Position numbers and translations under genes: made by a program. A stretch of 64,000 bases of DNA. It comes from Marinithermofilum abyssi. GTDB lineage: Bacteria; Bacillota; Bacilli; Thermoactinomycetales; DSM-45169. The notes under the pieces are model-generated. The model searched no databases, was not told the DNA's origin, and saw nothing but the letters and a program-made list of their open reading frames with translations. Every line of letters begins with the position of its first letter. Position 1 is the first letter of the stretch. Location of the stretch: contig NZ_BMHQ01000006.1 in NCBI RefSeq assembly GCF_014641195.1, positions 186,001 through 250,000 of the forward strand, written 5' to 3'. Below are positions 46,156-57,324 of the stretch, one piece after another.

Positions 46156-46497
46156 GCCCCTGGCTTATCTGTACGGAGTGCCATCGATGATGTCGAAGCG
46201 ATGAAATAAGCATGGAACCAGCCGATCCAATGTTTCTTTTATCAAGGAAAACGGTACATGGACGCTTTCTTGGAAAGGGTCGAATGATCCACCCGTGGAT
46301 CGCCATCGCCGCCATCGCCGTCCTGACCGCCGCCGAGCTGATCATGGTCGGCCTCAGGAGAGCTTCGACTCCAAACTGGCGCATGCGCGGCCGATACTTC
46401 GCCGTTGCTCGTATTTTTCCTGTTGTGTCTTTGTCATCGGCTTATCAAGGGGAAAGGAAAAACATCCGCCATACTTTAGTGCCCTCCGCCCTGTGCG
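46156..46497. other. Intergenic region before the L21 leader
   Basis: No convincing gene. A short frame starting at 46284 (MIHPWIAIAAIAVLTAAELI) gives one hydrophobic span but no ribosome binding site, and its tail is poor. It may be a remnant. There is no terminator for the permease. Confidence 0.35.
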
Positions 46498-46526
46498 TTG
46501 ACACTCCATAAGCTTTGTGGTATGAT
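46498..46526 (+). promoter_or_regulatory. Sigma-A promoter of rplU
   Basis: TTGACA and TATGAT are separated by 17 bases, just upstream of the L21 leader. Confidence 0.9.
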
Positions 46527-46534
46527 TTCCTTTG

Positions 46535-46632
46535 TGTTCATCTGCTTGCTCACCCGGAGCAAGCAACCGCACGGCCAGGGTTGTCAAGGGGTAACCACCC
46601 GATGCCGGCGAGTCTCGCATAAGAAGGAGGGT
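46535..46632 (+). ncRNA. Ribosomal protein L21 leader
   Basis: GCTTGCTC pairs with GAGCAAGC, then AACCGCACGGCCAGGGTTGT and AAGGGGTAACCACCC, GATGCCGGCGAG and GTCTCGCATAAGAAGGAGG follow. This is the Firmicute L21 leader type, thought to be bound by a protein from the operon for autogenous control. Confidence 0.85.
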
Positions 46633-46638
46633 TCCGGG

Positions 46639-46950
46639 ATGTATGCTTTGATCGAAACCGGCGGCAAACAATACCGCGTGGAAGAAGGACAAGCGATCTA
46701 CGTGGAAAAACTGCCCGTCGAAGAAGGCGAAACGGTCACCTTTGACAAGGTGCTGTTGGTTGGTAAAGACGGTGAAACCGTCATTGGCACTCCGGTAGTG
46801 GATGGCGCCAAAGTGACGGGAAAAGTGGAAAAGCACGGCAAAGGCAAGAAAATCGTCGTGTTTAAGTACAAACCGAAAAAGAACTACAAGCGCAAACAAG
46901 GTCATCGTCAGCCTTTCACCAAAGTGGTTATCGATAAAATCGACGCTTAA
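46639..46950 (+). CDS. rplU: 50S ribosomal protein L21
   Basis: A 103-aa protein with the complete L21 sequence, starting [20 protein letters not shown] and with the C-terminal signature [28 protein letters not shown] precedes the ATG. It starts the rplU-prp-rpmA operon. Confidence 0.98.
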   Translation: MYALIETGGKQYRVEEGQAIYVEKLPVEEGETVTFDKVLLVGKDGETVIGTPVVDGAKVTGKVEKHGKGKKIVVFKYKPKKNYKRKQGHRQPFTKVVIDKIDA

Positions 46951-46962
46951 TGTGGGTTAGCG

Positions 46963-47292
46963 ATGATTCGTATAACTGTTCACCGTGATTCCGCCGGACA
47001 GCTGGCGAAAGTGATCATCGAGGGACATGCCCATTTTGCCGAGTATGGATCGGACATCGTTTGTGCCGCTGTGTCGGCCATTTCCATCGGTTTGGCCAAT
47101 GCGACGGAAAAGCTGACAGGTGTTCGTGTGTATGAGGAAGTGGAACAGGAAGGCAAGTTGGTATGCCGGATTCCGCAAGATCTTTCGCCGGAAGAGAAAG
47201 ACCGGGTCCATCTGTTGATGGAGGCCATGGTGACTTCTCTTCAGTCTGTCGCGGAAGAATACGGATCGTATGTACGTATTACCGAGGTTTGA
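46963..47292 (+). CDS. prp: Ribosomal-processing cysteine protease Prp
   Basis: A 109-aa protein of the YsxB/Prp family. The catalytic His lies in [12 protein letters not shown] near residue 22, and the Cys in [16 protein letters not shown] near residue 34. Prp removes the N-terminal extension of L27, whose gene follows. The L27 here has the extension, so the pair is functional in principle. Confidence 0.95.
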   Translation: MIRITVHRDSAGQLAKVIIEGHAHFAEYGSDIVCAAVSAISIGLANATEKLTGVRVYEEVEQEGKLVCRIPQDLSPEEKDRVHLLMEAMVTSLQSVAEEYGSYVRITEV

Positions 47293-47317
47293 CGGAGTTT
47301 TAAGGAGGTGGCTAGTC

Positions 47318-47614
47318 ATGCTGAAAATGAATCTGCAGTTCTTCGCTCAGAAAAAAGGGGTTGGTTCTACCAAAAACGGTCGGGACAGCATCGCGAAACG
47401 CCTGGGCGTAAAACGCGGTGACGGCCAATTGGTGACCGCCGGCAGCATCCTCGTGCGTCAACGGGGCACTAAAATCTACCCGGGCATGGGTGTGGGCCGC
47501 GGCGGAGACGATACCCTGTTCGCCAAAGTGGACGGTGTGGTCCGTTTTGAGCGGTTGGGCCGCGATCGCAAACGCGTGAGCGTGTACCCGGAAGTTGCTG
47601 AAGTCCAAGCGTAA
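47318..47614 (+). CDS. rpmA: 50S ribosomal protein L27, with Prp-cleavable extension
   Basis: A 98-aa protein, [20 protein letters not shown] start. The Firmicute extension ending LQFFAQ is cut before KKGVG by Prp. The rest is standard L27 ([20 protein letters not shown]). AAGGAGGTGG precedes the ATG. It is closed by a terminator at 47642. Confidence 0.98.
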   Translation: MLKMNLQFFAQKKGVGSTKNGRDSIAKRLGVKRGDGQLVTAGSILVRQRGTKIYPGMGVGRGGDDTLFAKVDGVVRFERLGRDRKRVSVYPEVAEVQA

Positions 47615-47641
47615 GCTACTATTATTGGAATAGCAAAAATT

Positions 47642-47668
47642 ACCCCGGCTGTGCTGGGGTTTTTTTGT
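47642..47668 (+). terminator. Terminator after rpmA
   Basis: ACCCCGGC pairs with GCTGGGGT and is followed by TTTTTTT. Confidence 0.88.
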
Positions 47669-47727
47669 GGTCAATTTTCAAGTACAATGAAGAACGGCCA
47701 AACCATAAAGAGATGGGAGACGGTAGC

Positions 47728-48465
47728 GTGGCAGGAGGTCCCATGGAACGGTTCGTGCCCTACATACCGGTTGTGGCTGGCATGGTGTTATTGGTTGGGG
47801 TTTCTTGGGAGTGGAAAGCTCGCCTATTGATCGGAGGAATCTCCATTCTTTCGCTATACTGGGGGGTTCGATGGGACCAGAAACGTTTTTCCCAGGAAGC
47901 GAAGATTCGGGAATCCGAAAAAGCATTGCGCTTGTTAAGCCTTCAGCGTCACGATTGGATGAATCATATCCAAGTATTCATGGGATATATCTCCATGGGG
48001 AAGCAGGAGCGCATAATGCCTTATCTCAAGCGATTGACCGAGGGTCTGCACCGAGAGCGGGAAGCTTCCCACATTCCTTATCCTCCATTGGCATTGCTGT
48101 TATCCACCATACAACAGCAGGTTCCTGAATGGCATTGGCAGGTACATTTGGAATCGCCTGATCACATAAGTTCCCCCCGGGAAGGGGAACGGATTCGGTG
48201 CTTGATCAGCTATTTGTTGGATTTTATCAAAGGACAAGCACAACAAGACGAGCCTGCCGCATTGCGGCTGAAGCTGCGGTTTGAAAAAGACAGCGGGTAT
48301 CTTCGGTTGGAGGCGGATGAATCGGTTTGGAGTCGACTCTGTTTCGAGGGGGAAGATTGGGACCGGTTACAACGGCTTCTAGAACAAGAAGGGTGTCAAT
48401 GGGATCTTCTGGGGAATGGTTTGGCTGTTCGCTTTTTGTTTAATGTCAGCCGTTCCAGCGGATGA
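47728..48465 (+). CDS. spo0B: Sporulation initiation phosphotransferase Spo0B
   Basis: The phosphorelay protein that takes phosphate from Spo0F to Spo0A. The active His motif is RLLSLQRHDWMNHIQVFMGY near residue 76. It has an N-terminal hydrophobic segment (VPYIPVVAGMVLLVGVSWEW, then LLIGGISILSLYW), absent in B. subtilis Spo0B, so this one may be membrane-anchored. The GTG at 47728 is chosen; an ATG at 47743, with AGGAGGT only three bases upstream, is possible. The product is 245 aa. It lies between rpmA and obg, as in B. subtilis. Confidence 0.85.
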   Translation: MAGGPMERFVPYIPVVAGMVLLVGVSWEWKARLLIGGISILSLYWGVRWDQKRFSQEAKIRESEKALRLLSLQRHDWMNHIQVFMGYISMGKQERIMPYLKRLTEGLHREREASHIPYPPLALLLSTIQQQVPEWHWQVHLESPDHISSPREGERIRCLISYLLDFIKGQAQQDEPAALRLKLRFEKDSGYLRLEADESVWSRLCFEGEDWDRLQRLLEQEGCQWDLLGNGLAVRFLFNVSRSSG

Positions 48466-48468
48466 TAA

Positions 48469-49767
<1,299 letters not shown>

Positions 49768-49790
49768 TGCTGGGAAAGGAAGTGCAGTAG

Positions 49791-51002
49791 ATGAATGTCA
49801 TCTGGGGTCTTGGGGGGATTTTGGCGATTCTCCTCATTGCCTTTCTCTTTTCGAATAACCGGAAAGCGGTTAATTACCGTACCGTCCTAGTCGGGTTGGT
49901 GGTTCAGCTGATTTTTGGCTTTATTGTGTTGAAATGGGAAACGGGTAAAAAGGGATTAAACTGGCTCAGCATGAAAGTGAACGGGTTGATCAATTATGGC
50001 AATGAGGGCGTCAACTTTTTGTTTGGCTCCTTGATCCAAGGAAACAAGGCACCGGTTTTTGCGTTGCAGATCCTCCCAATTATCATTTTTGTATCTTCTC
50101 TGATCTCGATTTTGTATTATCTGGGTATTATGCATTGGATGATTAAGATATTGGGTGGAGCTGTCTCTAAACTGCTCAAAACCAGTAAAGCAGAATCTTT
50201 GTCTGCTACGGCCAATATTTTCTTGGGCCAATCGGAAGCCCCGTTGGTAGTACGCCCCTATATTCAACGTTTGACCCGTTCGGAGTTATTTTCGGTGATG
50301 GTATGCGGTTTTGCTTCCTCATCCGGTTCCACGCTGGTGGGATATGCTCTCTTGGGAGTTCCTATGAAATACTTGCTGGCGGCCAGCTTTATGTCAGCTC
50401 CCGCAGGACTGCTCATAGCGAAAGTGATGTTTCCGGAAACCGAAGAGGCAGAAACGAGTAAGGAGATTAAAATGGAGCGGGATACCGGTCATGTCAATGT
50501 GATCGACGCCGCTGCCGGCGGGGCCATCGATGGCCTGAAGCTGGCTCTCAATATCGGCGCACTGCTTTTGGCTTTTATCGGGGTTATTGCCCTACTGAAC
50601 GGGATTCTGGGCAATATCGGTGAATTGTTTGGGTTTAAAGGGTTGAGTCTGGAGCTGATCTTGGGCTATGTTTTCTCCCCCTTGGCCTTTATTGTCGGAG
50701 TGCCGTGGAACGAAGCAGTGACTGCGGGGAGTTTCATCGGACAAAAGATCGTGCTCAATGAATTTGTGGCATATACGAGCTTTGCTCCGCAAATTGAAAA
50801 CTTGTCTGCGAAAACGGTGGCGATCGTTACTTTTGCTCTGTGTGGATTTGCCAACCTGTCCTCTATCGCGATTCAGATCGGCGGACTGGGCGGTCTGGCT
50901 CCCTCCCGCCGGGGGGAAATCGCCAAGTACGGTCTGCGTGCCGTATTGGCGGGGACGCTGGCTTCTCTGCTAAGTGCGGCCATCGCCGGCATGTTGATCT
51001 GA
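49791..51002 (+). CDS. nupC: Concentrative nucleoside transporter (NupC/CNT family)
   Basis: A 403-aa membrane protein with the CNT features [38 protein letters not shown], and the C-terminal [20 protein letters not shown]. It takes up nucleosides with a cation. The ATG follows AAAGGAAGTGCAGTAG. A terminator at 51014 ends it. It lies beyond the conserved obg block. Confidence 0.94.
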   Translation: MNVIWGLGGILAILLIAFLFSNNRKAVNYRTVLVGLVVQLIFGFIVLKWETGKKGLNWLSMKVNGLINYGNEGVNFLFGSLIQGNKAPVFALQILPIIIFVSSLISILYYLGIMHWMIKILGGAVSKLLKTSKAESLSATANIFLGQSEAPLVVRPYIQRLTRSELFSVMVCGFASSSGSTLVGYALLGVPMKYLLAASFMSAPAGLLIAKVMFPETEEAETSKEIKMERDTGHVNVIDAAAGGAIDGLKLALNIGALLLAFIGVIALLNGILGNIGELFGFKGLSLELILGYVFSPLAFIVGVPWNEAVTAGSFIGQKIVLNEFVAYTSFAPQIENLSAKTVAIVTFALCGFANLSSIAIQIGGLGGLAPSRRGEIAKYGLRAVLAGTLASLLSAAIAGMLI

Positions 51003-51013
51003 TTGTAAACCAT

Positions 51014-51046
51014 AGCCTCCTTCTAAACGGAAGGGGGCTTTTTTCT
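51014..51046 (+). terminator. Terminator after nupC
   Basis: AGCCTCCTTC pairs with GAAGGGGGCT and is followed by TTTTT. Confidence 0.82.
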
Positions 51047-51055
51047 GATCACAGA

Positions 51056-51092
51056 AAGCTCTTCTACCCGCGGCTGTTGGGTAGAAGAGCTT
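51056..51092. terminator. Bidirectional hairpin, related to the R3 repeat ends
   Basis: AAGCTCTTCTACCC is perfectly paired with GGGTAGAAGAGCTT around a nine-base loop. It lies between convergent genes. The arms resemble the ends of the repeat at 38568-38648 (AGCTCTTC and GGGTAGAAGAGCT), so it may be a minimal copy of the same family. Confidence 0.7.
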
Positions 51093-51096
51093 CTTG

Positions 51097-51999
51097 TTAA
51101 CCGACATATCGCTGACAAATCTTATCCACGTGGGATCCGTAGGACTCCCCGAACATGTTGAGATGAACGAGTAAATAATACAGATGATACAGGGGTTTGC
51201 GATCTTTATAACCTTCATCCAGCGGCAGCATTTCCTGGTATGATTCGTAAAAGGATGGAGGGAAGCCGCCGAACAGTTCGGACATGGCGATGTCCATTTC
51301 CCGGTGTCCGAAGGAGACAGCCGGATCGATCAGCCAAGGGGTGCTTTTTTGACCCACCATCCAGTTTCCGCCCCACAGGTCGCCGTGCAACAGACTGGGT
51401 TGAATCGAGGGATCGTCCAGCCAGTGGTCCAATCGATCCATCAAGGTATTCAGCAACTGAGCTCGTTCCGGAGTCAGAAGATCTTGTTTGTCTGCTGCTT
51501 CCACTTGAGGTAGCAGCCGCTGTTCTCGGTAGAAGTCGGTCCAGCGTTCCATCCAACCGTTGGGCTGAGGCAAGATACCGATATAGTTGTCTTCCTCCAA
51601 ACCAAAGGAAGGTGCTTTCTGTTGATGGATTTCCGCCAAGCCCCTGCCCAATGCCTCTCCGGCGTCTTCTTTGGAAGCATCCGGTTCAGCGGGGTCGATC
51701 CACTCCATGATAATCCATCCCGGTCCACCGTTATCGGAAGACCGTTGATCCAATACGAGGGGCACTCGCAGTTCTTGGGTGGCTTGCAGCAATTTCAATC
51801 CTTCTGCTTCTGCGTGAAAGAAGCCCGGGGGTGTTTCTTCCCTCCACTTTAGAAAATACGAGCCCAATGGGGTGGTCAGATGTACGGCATGGCTGATATC
51901 GCCGCCGGCGATTTCTTTGGCCCCTTCAATCGGCCCTGGATCTTCCGCCAGTTCTTTCAGCGTATTTTGGATGTCTTCTCGGATAGGATCAGGCAGCAT
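51097..51999 (-). CDS. Fructosamine kinase family protein
   Basis: A 300-aa kinase of the fructosamine-3-kinase fold. The catalytic loop is SLLHGDLWGGNWMVG near residue 205, then WLIDPAVSFGHREMDIAM with the metal-binding Asp, and SELFGGFPPSFYESY. These enzymes phosphorylate ketosamines on glycated proteins, leading to deglycation. The start overlaps the stop of the phosphatase gene by one base (TAATG), with AAGGAG upstream, so the two are coupled. Confidence 0.92.
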   Translation of the reverse strand: MLPDPIREDIQNTLKELAEDPGPIEGAKEIAGGDISHAVHLTTPLGSYFLKWREETPPGFFHAEAEGLKLLQATQELRVPLVLDQRSSDNGGPGWIIMEWIDPAEPDASKEDAGEALGRGLAEIHQQKAPSFGLEEDNYIGILPQPNGWMERWTDFYREQRLLPQVEAADKQDLLTPERAQLLNTLMDRLDHWLDDPSIQPSLLHGDLWGGNWMVGQKSTPWLIDPAVSFGHREMDIAMSELFGGFPPSFYESYQEMLPLDEGYKDRKPLYHLYYLLVHLNMFGESYGSHVDKICQRYVG

Positions 52000-52466
52000 T
52001 ATATATTCTCCTTATCGCGTATGGTTTGCAATAATCCACGACATCCGGCTTCCACCAACCGGTAGGTTTCATCAAAATCCCCGGTAAAATAGGGGTCCGG
52101 AACTTCGTTGTAGGCAGTATCCGGGATGAAGTCGGTCAACCGATATACTTTTGTATCCGGATCACCGGCCAGCTGGCGGAGGGACGAGATATTTTGATCG
52201 TCCATCGCCACAATATAATCAAAATCGTCGAGATCCTCCCGTGTTACTTGACGGGCGCGAATTCCTTCATCGGAAATGCCCAGTCCGGCCAGGACTTTAC
52301 GTGTACCTTTATGCGGAGGTTCTCCTACGTGCCAATCGCCGGTACCTGCTGAATCCACCCGGATGTGAGACTCCAGCCCGGCCTCTTTCACTTGATGGCG
52401 AAAAATCGCTTCAGCCATCGGTGAACGGCAAATATTGCCCAAACAGACAAACAGCACTGAAACCAC
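51999..52466 (-). CDS. Low-molecular-weight protein-tyrosine phosphatase
   Basis: A 155-aa phosphatase with the P-loop VLFVCLGNICRSPMAEAIFR at residues 4-23 and the general-acid motif VPDPYFTGDFDETY. The GTG at 52466 is chosen because AAAAGGAG lies 10 bases upstream and it gives the usual N-terminus; longer frames have no such site. It is related to YfkJ-type enzymes. In some bacteria phosphatases of this class are operon partners of fructosamine kinases, as here. Confidence 0.93.
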   Translation of the reverse strand: MVSVLFVCLGNICRSPMAEAIFRHQVKEAGLESHIRVDSAGTGDWHVGEPPHKGTRKVLAGLGISDEGIRARQVTREDLDDFDYIVAMDDQNISSLRQLAGDPDTKVYRLTDFIPDTAYNEVPDPYFTGDFDETYRLVEAGCRGLLQTIRDKENI

Positions 52467-52536
52467 GTAGTTCCACTCCTTTTTCATCTCTGTATCTGTT
52501 ATCTTACCACAAGGAAAAAACGACGAAAAAAAAAGC

Positions 52537-52566
52537 TTGCGCGGAAACGTTTCCAACCTCTATAAT
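52537..52566 (+). promoter_or_regulatory. Promoter of pheB operon with palindrome in the spacer
   Basis: TTGCGC at 52537, 18 bases, then a perfect TATAAT at 52561. The spacer holds the perfect palindrome GGAAACGTTTCC (52543-52554), a strong operator candidate. It resembles the centre of CcpA-type sites, but also other LacI-family sites. Confidence 0.8.
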
Positions 52567-52612
52567 GTCCATTATATATAAACAAATGTTTTCTACAGGA
52601 GGACGATGGCCT

Positions 52613-53062
52613 TTGAAGCGGAAGGAGGAAACCTACTATTTGATCCGGTCCGACATGCTGCCGGAAGCGATTCAAAAGACGGTGAAAGCCAAATCATTGC
52701 TGACTTCCGGCGAAGTCCAAACGGTCCAGGAAGCGGTGGAGCGAGTGGGGATGAGCCGCAGCTCCTTTTATAAGTATAAGGACGGGGTATACCCATTTAA
52801 CGCGTTGATGAAAGAAAAGATCGTTACGGTAGCCTTGACACTGGATCATCGTTCCGGTGTGTTGTCCGGGATATTATCCTATTTGGCCCGGAATAGAGGA
52901 AACGTGCTGACGATTCACCAAACGATTCCACTGCAAGGAGTAGCGGGTGTAACCATGTCGTTGGATACAGCCCACATGGAAGAGGATGTAACAGCCATCA
53001 TCGATGGATTGCAAGAGTTGAACGGGGTTAAACGGGCGGTATTGGTAGCCCGTGGAGAGTAA
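52613..53062 (+). CDS. pheB: ACT domain protein PheB (UPF0735)
   Basis: A 149-aa protein with an N-terminal helical part (KRKEETYYLIRSDMLPEAIQ) and a C-terminal ACT domain (GNVLTIHQTIPLQGVAGVTM). The TTG at 52613 has AGGAGG eight bases upstream. Its role is not settled; in B. subtilis pheB precedes pheA after obg. Here the homoserine genes are inserted between pheB and pheA. Confidence 0.9.
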   Translation: MKRKEETYYLIRSDMLPEAIQKTVKAKSLLTSGEVQTVQEAVERVGMSRSSFYKYKDGVYPFNALMKEKIVTVALTLDHRSGVLSGILSYLARNRGNVLTIHQTIPLQGVAGVTMSLDTAHMEEDVTAIIDGLQELNGVKRAVLVARGE

Positions 53063-53084
53063 ACATACAGGGAGTGAGAGACCG

Positions 53085-54380
53085 ATGGTAGAACCGGTGC
53101 GAGTAGGACTGATGGGTTTGGGGACAGTTGGCACAGGAGTGGTTCGTCTGGTGGAAGGTCATCAGGAGGATTTACGCAACCAGACAGGAAAGGAGATCGT
53201 CATAGAGAAAATTTTGGTTCAGGACATCCATAAAGAGCGCAATGTGCCGGTTGATCAAGGGAAATTGACGGACCGTGCCGATGAGATTTTACAGGATCCC
53301 CGTATCGATGTCGTGGTGGAAGTGATGGGCGGCATCGAGCCGACCCGGGAATTGCTACGTCAAGCGGTGGCTAGCGGGAAGCATGTGGTGACGGCCAATA
53401 AGGATTTGATGGCTCTCCACGGTGCTGAGCTGTTGTCGGCTGCAGCGGAAAAGAATTGTGACTTGTATTATGAAGCCAGTGTGGCGGGCGGCATCCCGAT
53501 CTTGCGTGCATTGGTAGAAGGCTTTTCCTCCGATAGAATTACCAAAATGATTGGAATCGTCAATGGGACTACGAATTATATTTTAACCGAGATGAGCCGA
53601 AACGGAGCTGATTTTGAAGAGGTGTTGGCCCAGGCCCAAGCGTTGGGCTATGCGGAAGCCAACCCGGCTTCCGATGTGGAGGGCTTGGATGCAGGACGCA
53701 AAATGGCGATTTTGGCGACACTGGGCTTTCATGCACAGGTTTCGCTGGAAGATGTAACAGTGGAAGGGATCACGCAAGTCACCTTGGAAGATATCCGCTT
53801 TGCCGAACAACTGGGTTATGTGATGAAGCTGGTGGGGTTGGCACAGCGGGATAATGGAGAGATCGAAGTGAGTGTGGAGCCGGCGCTGTTGCCCAAACAT
53901 CACCCCCTGGCATCTGTCGATGGTGTATACAATGCGGTATATGTCCACGGTGAAGCGGTAGGGGAAACCATGTTCTACGGGCCGGGAGCCGGGGAATTGC
54001 CTACTGCGACGGCAGTTGTATCCGATCTTGTGACAGTGGTGAAAAACATGGGCCTCGGAGTGAATGGCCGCGGAACCGTTGCTCCGTATCAGGTGAAACA
54101 GGTGAAAGGGCCGGAAAAAATCTTTTCCAAATTTTTTATCCGTCTGCATGTGCAAGATGAGGCGGGAGTATTGGCGGGAATTACCCAGTGCTTTGCGGAA
54201 CACGATATCAGCCTGGAGCGGGTGTTGCAGGTGCCGCGGGTGAAAGGGAAAGACTCGGAGATCATGTTGGTCACCCACACCGCCAGCCGGTATCAGATGG
54301 AGCAGACCCGTCACGCATTGGAAGGAATGAATGCCGTCTACCGGATCAAAAGCTGTTATCGTGTGGAGGGAGGAGCGTAA
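53085..54380 (+). CDS. hom: Homoserine dehydrogenase
   Basis: A 431-aa enzyme reducing aspartate semialdehyde to homoserine. The N-terminal Rossmann motif is [40 protein letters not shown], then [14 protein letters not shown] and [20 protein letters not shown] are hallmarks. The C-terminal ACT domain (about residues 350-425) should mediate threonine feedback. AGGGAGTGAG precedes the ATG. The gene is followed three bases later by thrC. Confidence 0.97.
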   Translation: MVEPVRVGLMGLGTVGTGVVRLVEGHQEDLRNQTGKEIVIEKILVQDIHKERNVPVDQGKLTDRADEILQDPRIDVVVEVMGGIEPTRELLRQAVASGKHVVTANKDLMALHGAELLSAAAEKNCDLYYEASVAGGIPILRALVEGFSSDRITKMIGIVNGTTNYILTEMSRNGADFEEVLAQAQALGYAEANPASDVEGLDAGRKMAILATLGFHAQVSLEDVTVEGITQVTLEDIRFAEQLGYVMKLVGLAQRDNGEIEVSVEPALLPKHHPLASVDGVYNAVYVHGEAVGETMFYGPGAGELPTATAVVSDLVTVVKNMGLGVNGRGTVAPYQVKQVKGPEKIFSKFFIRLHVQDEAGVLAGITQCFAEHDISLERVLQVPRVKGKDSEIMLVTHTASRYQMEQTRHALEGMNAVYRIKSCYRVEGGA

Positions 54381-54382
54381 AC

Positions 54383-55456
54383 ATGAACAATCAAGGGATT
54401 ATGGCAAGGTATCGGGAATACCTGCCCGTCACGGACAAGACTCCGGAACTCAGCTTGCAGGAAGGCAACACTCCGCTGCTCCGCGGGGATCAATTATCGG
54501 AAGAGTATGAGCTGGACGTGTATTTTAAGGTGGAAGGATTTAATCCGACGGGTTCCTTCAAGGATCGGGGGATGGTGGTGGCCATCGCCAAGGCAGCGGA
54601 AGAAGGCAGTCAAGCGGTCATGTGTGCTTCTACCGGCAACACCTCCGCCTCTGCTGCTGCATATGCGGCACGGCTGGGGCTCCGCTGTGTCGTGGTCGTA
54701 CCGGACCAGAACATTGCCCTGGGCAAATTGTCCCAAGCTTTGGTGTACGGTGCAGAAGTGCTGGCGGTGCGGGGCAACTTCGATCAGGCGTTGGAAATCG
54801 TACGCAATTTGACGGAGCGATATCCCTTTACGCTGGTGAACTCCGTTAACCCATACCGGATCGAAGGGCAAAAAACGGCTGCCTTTGAGGTGTGCGACCA
54901 ACTGGGGACGGCTCCGGACATATTGGCTATCCCGGTGGGTAATGCCGGCAACATCACCGCCTACTGGAAAGGTTTTGTCGAGTATCACCAAGCAGGAAAA
55001 AGCGATCGCCTTCCCAAAATGGTCGGCTTTGAAGCAGAAGGGGCGGCTGCGATCGTGCGCGGAGAGCGGGTGAAGGAGCCGGAGACTGTGGCGACTGCGA
55101 TCCGCATCGGAAATCCGGCCAGCTGGGATTCAGCAGTGAAAGCGGCGGAAGAATCCCAAGGGCGCATCGACAGTGTAACTGATGAAGAGATTTTGGAAGC
55201 ATACCTGGAGATTGCACGCCGTGAGGGGATCTTTGCCGAGCCGGCTTCCGCTGCATCCTGGGCCGGGGTGAAAAAAATGCGGAAACAGGGCTTGATTCCG
55301 GCGGGTTCCCGGGTGGTCTGCGTATTGACGGGCAACGGGTTGAAGGATCCGGGTACGGCGATCGATGCGGCGGCCGCGGAGCCCAAGGTATTGGATTGCG
55401 ATGAATCGGTGATTTTGGAAGCGATTATGGGAGCGGAGGAGGTGTCCCATGGCTGA
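54383..55456 (+). CDS. thrC: Threonine synthase
   Basis: A 357-aa PLP enzyme making threonine from O-phosphohomoserine. The PLP lysine is in [12 protein letters not shown] near residue 62. [20 protein letters not shown] and the phosphate-binding [16 protein letters not shown] are clear. The ATG at 54383 has AGGGAGGAG upstream. Its end overlaps thrB by eight bases. Confidence 0.97.
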   Translation: MNNQGIMARYREYLPVTDKTPELSLQEGNTPLLRGDQLSEEYELDVYFKVEGFNPTGSFKDRGMVVAIAKAAEEGSQAVMCASTGNTSASAAAYAARLGLRCVVVVPDQNIALGKLSQALVYGAEVLAVRGNFDQALEIVRNLTERYPFTLVNSVNPYRIEGQKTAAFEVCDQLGTAPDILAIPVGNAGNITAYWKGFVEYHQAGKSDRLPKMVGFEAEGAAAIVRGERVKEPETVATAIRIGNPASWDSAVKAAEESQGRIDSVTDEEILEAYLEIARREGIFAEPASAASWAGVKKMRKQGLIPAGSRVVCVLTGNGLKDPGTAIDAAAAEPKVLDCDESVILEAIMGAEEVSHG

Positions 55457-56405
55457 CGAATGGGAGATGATGGTGACGGTGCCGGGCAGTACGGCCAATC
55501 TGGGACCGGGATTTGACTCGCTGGGATTGGCGATTAACCGCTATCTTCGCCTGCGTTTGACACCCGCGCGGGAATGGGAGGTGATCCTCCGCAGCGACTA
55601 TTTGCAAGGGGTGGAGAGCGGCGAGGATAATCTCATCGTGCGGGTGATGCGCCGCGCTTTTGAAGAAGCGGGTGCAGATCTGCCATCCTTCCGGTTGGAA
55701 GTGGAGAGCGAACTCCCGTTGGCACGGGGTTTGGGTAGTAGTGCTGCCGCCATCGTGGCTGGTTTGTCAGCGGCCAACTGTTTGCTCGGGAACCGTTGGA
55801 GCCGGAAAGAATTGCTGCAAAAAGCCACAGCCTGGGAAGGGCATCCAGACAATGTGGGAGCTTCCCTTTACGGCGGTTTTGTCGTGGCCACGTGGGACGG
55901 GGAAAAGGCGGAAGTCATTCCGCTCCCCTCCCCTCCACTTACCTTGGTGGCGGCGATTCCGCGTACTCCCCTCGCTACCGCACATGCCCGCAATGTGCTG
56001 CCAAAGACGCTGTCTCACCGGGAAGCGGTATTGGGTAGCAGCCGATCCAATTTGTTGACAGCGGCTTTGTTGACTGGGAATTGGAAATCTCTTGCAACAG
56101 CGATGGAGGACCGGTTTCATCAACCTTACCGAGCGGCATTGGTTCCGGGCATGGAAGAGGTGCTGAGCAGGGCAGTGGATCATGGAGCTTTTGGTGCGGC
56201 GTTAAGCGGTGCGGGGCCGACGGTGATCGCCTTTTGTGAAGAACCGCAGGAGGTCTCGGTGTTTATGCGGTCGGTGTTTGAAGCAAACCGGTTGTCCGTC
56301 GAACTGTGGACCCTCCGGCCCGCAACCGAAGGGGCCTCTGTCCAATTGACATCCGTCGGGAATCGTAGTACATTCGAGAGAAAAACTGAAGGGGTCAAAG
56401 GATAA
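55449..56405 (+). CDS. thrB: Homoserine kinase
   Basis: A 318-aa GHMP kinase. The ATP loop [20 protein letters not shown] is near residue 92, and [20 protein letters not shown] is the N-terminal motif. [14 protein letters not shown] is the C-terminal GHMP motif. It overlaps thrC and pheA, so hom-thrC-thrB-pheA is a coupled operon. Confidence 0.97.
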   Translation: MADEWEMMVTVPGSTANLGPGFDSLGLAINRYLRLRLTPAREWEVILRSDYLQGVESGEDNLIVRVMRRAFEEAGADLPSFRLEVESELPLARGLGSSAAAIVAGLSAANCLLGNRWSRKELLQKATAWEGHPDNVGASLYGGFVVATWDGEKAEVIPLPSPPLTLVAAIPRTPLATAHARNVLPKTLSHREAVLGSSRSNLLTAALLTGNWKSLATAMEDRFHQPYRAALVPGMEEVLSRAVDHGAFGAALSGAGPTVIAFCEEPQEVSVFMRSVFEANRLSVELWTLRPATEGASVQLTSVGNRSTFERKTEGVKG

Positions 56406-57280
56406 TGGATTCGGTTGCGTATTTAGGTCCTCAGGGGACATTTACTTTTGAAGCGGCAATAGCCTTGTTTCCGAAAAATGAACGGGTACCATATCCCTCG
56501 ATTCCCGATGTGTTGTCCGCCGTGGCCCAAGGGAAGGTCCCGCATGGGGTGGTTCCCGTGGAAAATGCCATTGAAGGTTCGGTTAACCTCACCTTGGATT
56601 GGTTGATTCATCACGCGGATGTACCCATTACGGCAGAGCTGGTTTATCCGATCACCCAGTGCTTGATGGCTCATCCCCAACAAGGGAATCGTCCGTTGCA
56701 GGATTTTTCACGGGTGCTTTCTCATCCGCAAGCTATTGCCCAATGCCAGCATTTCTTGCGGAAACATCTGCCGCAAGCCCAAGTAGAGTTTGTGGACAGC
56801 ACAGCAGCAGCCGCGGCAAAAGTACGGCAATATCCGGAGGAGGCATGGGCGGCCATCGGCCCGAGAAGTGCGCAGGAGTTGACGGGCCTGGCCTTGCTCA
56901 AGCCGGATATTCAGGACTACGACAACAATTTCACCCGCTTTATTGCAGTAGGGGAGCCTTTGACAAGGGAGCCTTCCGTCTCCCCTGCCTACCAGAAGAG
57001 CAGCTTGCTCGTGGCGCTGCCTTCTGACTATCCGGGGGCTCTCTATAAGGTGCTCGCTTCCTTTGCCACTCACGGTATCAACTTGTCCCGGATTGAATCC
57101 CGGCCAACGAAAACAGGACTGGGTAATTATCACTTTTTCATCGATGCCGAGCAATCCTTGGATCACCCGGCGATGGCGGAGGCACTTCGGGAGGTGGAAG
57201 CAGGAGGGTGTCAGGTCCGGCGGTTCGGTTCCTATTTTTGTTACCCTTTTCGTCAAAAACCGATCGTGAAGACCTATTGA
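56405..57280 (+). CDS. pheA: Prephenate dehydratase
   Basis: A 291-aa enzyme forming phenylpyruvate from prephenate. It starts VAYLGPQGTFTFEAAIALF. The motifs GVVPVENAIEGSVNLTLD and NNFTRFIAVG are typical. A C-terminal ACT domain carries SLLVALPSDYPGALYKVLAS and GINLSRIESRPTKTGLGNYH, the phenylalanine sensor. The ATG overlaps the thrB stop. Confidence 0.97.
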   Translation: MDSVAYLGPQGTFTFEAAIALFPKNERVPYPSIPDVLSAVAQGKVPHGVVPVENAIEGSVNLTLDWLIHHADVPITAELVYPITQCLMAHPQQGNRPLQDFSRVLSHPQAIAQCQHFLRKHLPQAQVEFVDSTAAAAAKVRQYPEEAWAAIGPRSAQELTGLALLKPDIQDYDNNFTRFIAVGEPLTREPSVSPAYQKSSLLVALPSDYPGALYKVLASFATHGINLSRIESRPTKTGLGNYHFFIDAEQSLDHPAMAEALREVEAGGCQVRRFGSYFCYPFRQKPIVKTY

Positions 57281-57305
57281 CAACCGATCCATCCAGCCCT
57301 ATAAT
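57277..57305 (+). promoter_or_regulatory. Sigma-A promoter of the ilvE leader
   Basis: A perfect TTGACA and TATAAT separated by 17 bases; it overlaps the pheA stop. Confidence 0.93.
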
Positions 57306-57324
57306 TTTCGTCAAACGAAATTTT

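Noticed and set aside
46284-46511. A small membrane protein before the L21 leader
   Set aside because: One hydrophobic span is seen, but there is no ribosome binding site and the end runs into the rplU promoter.
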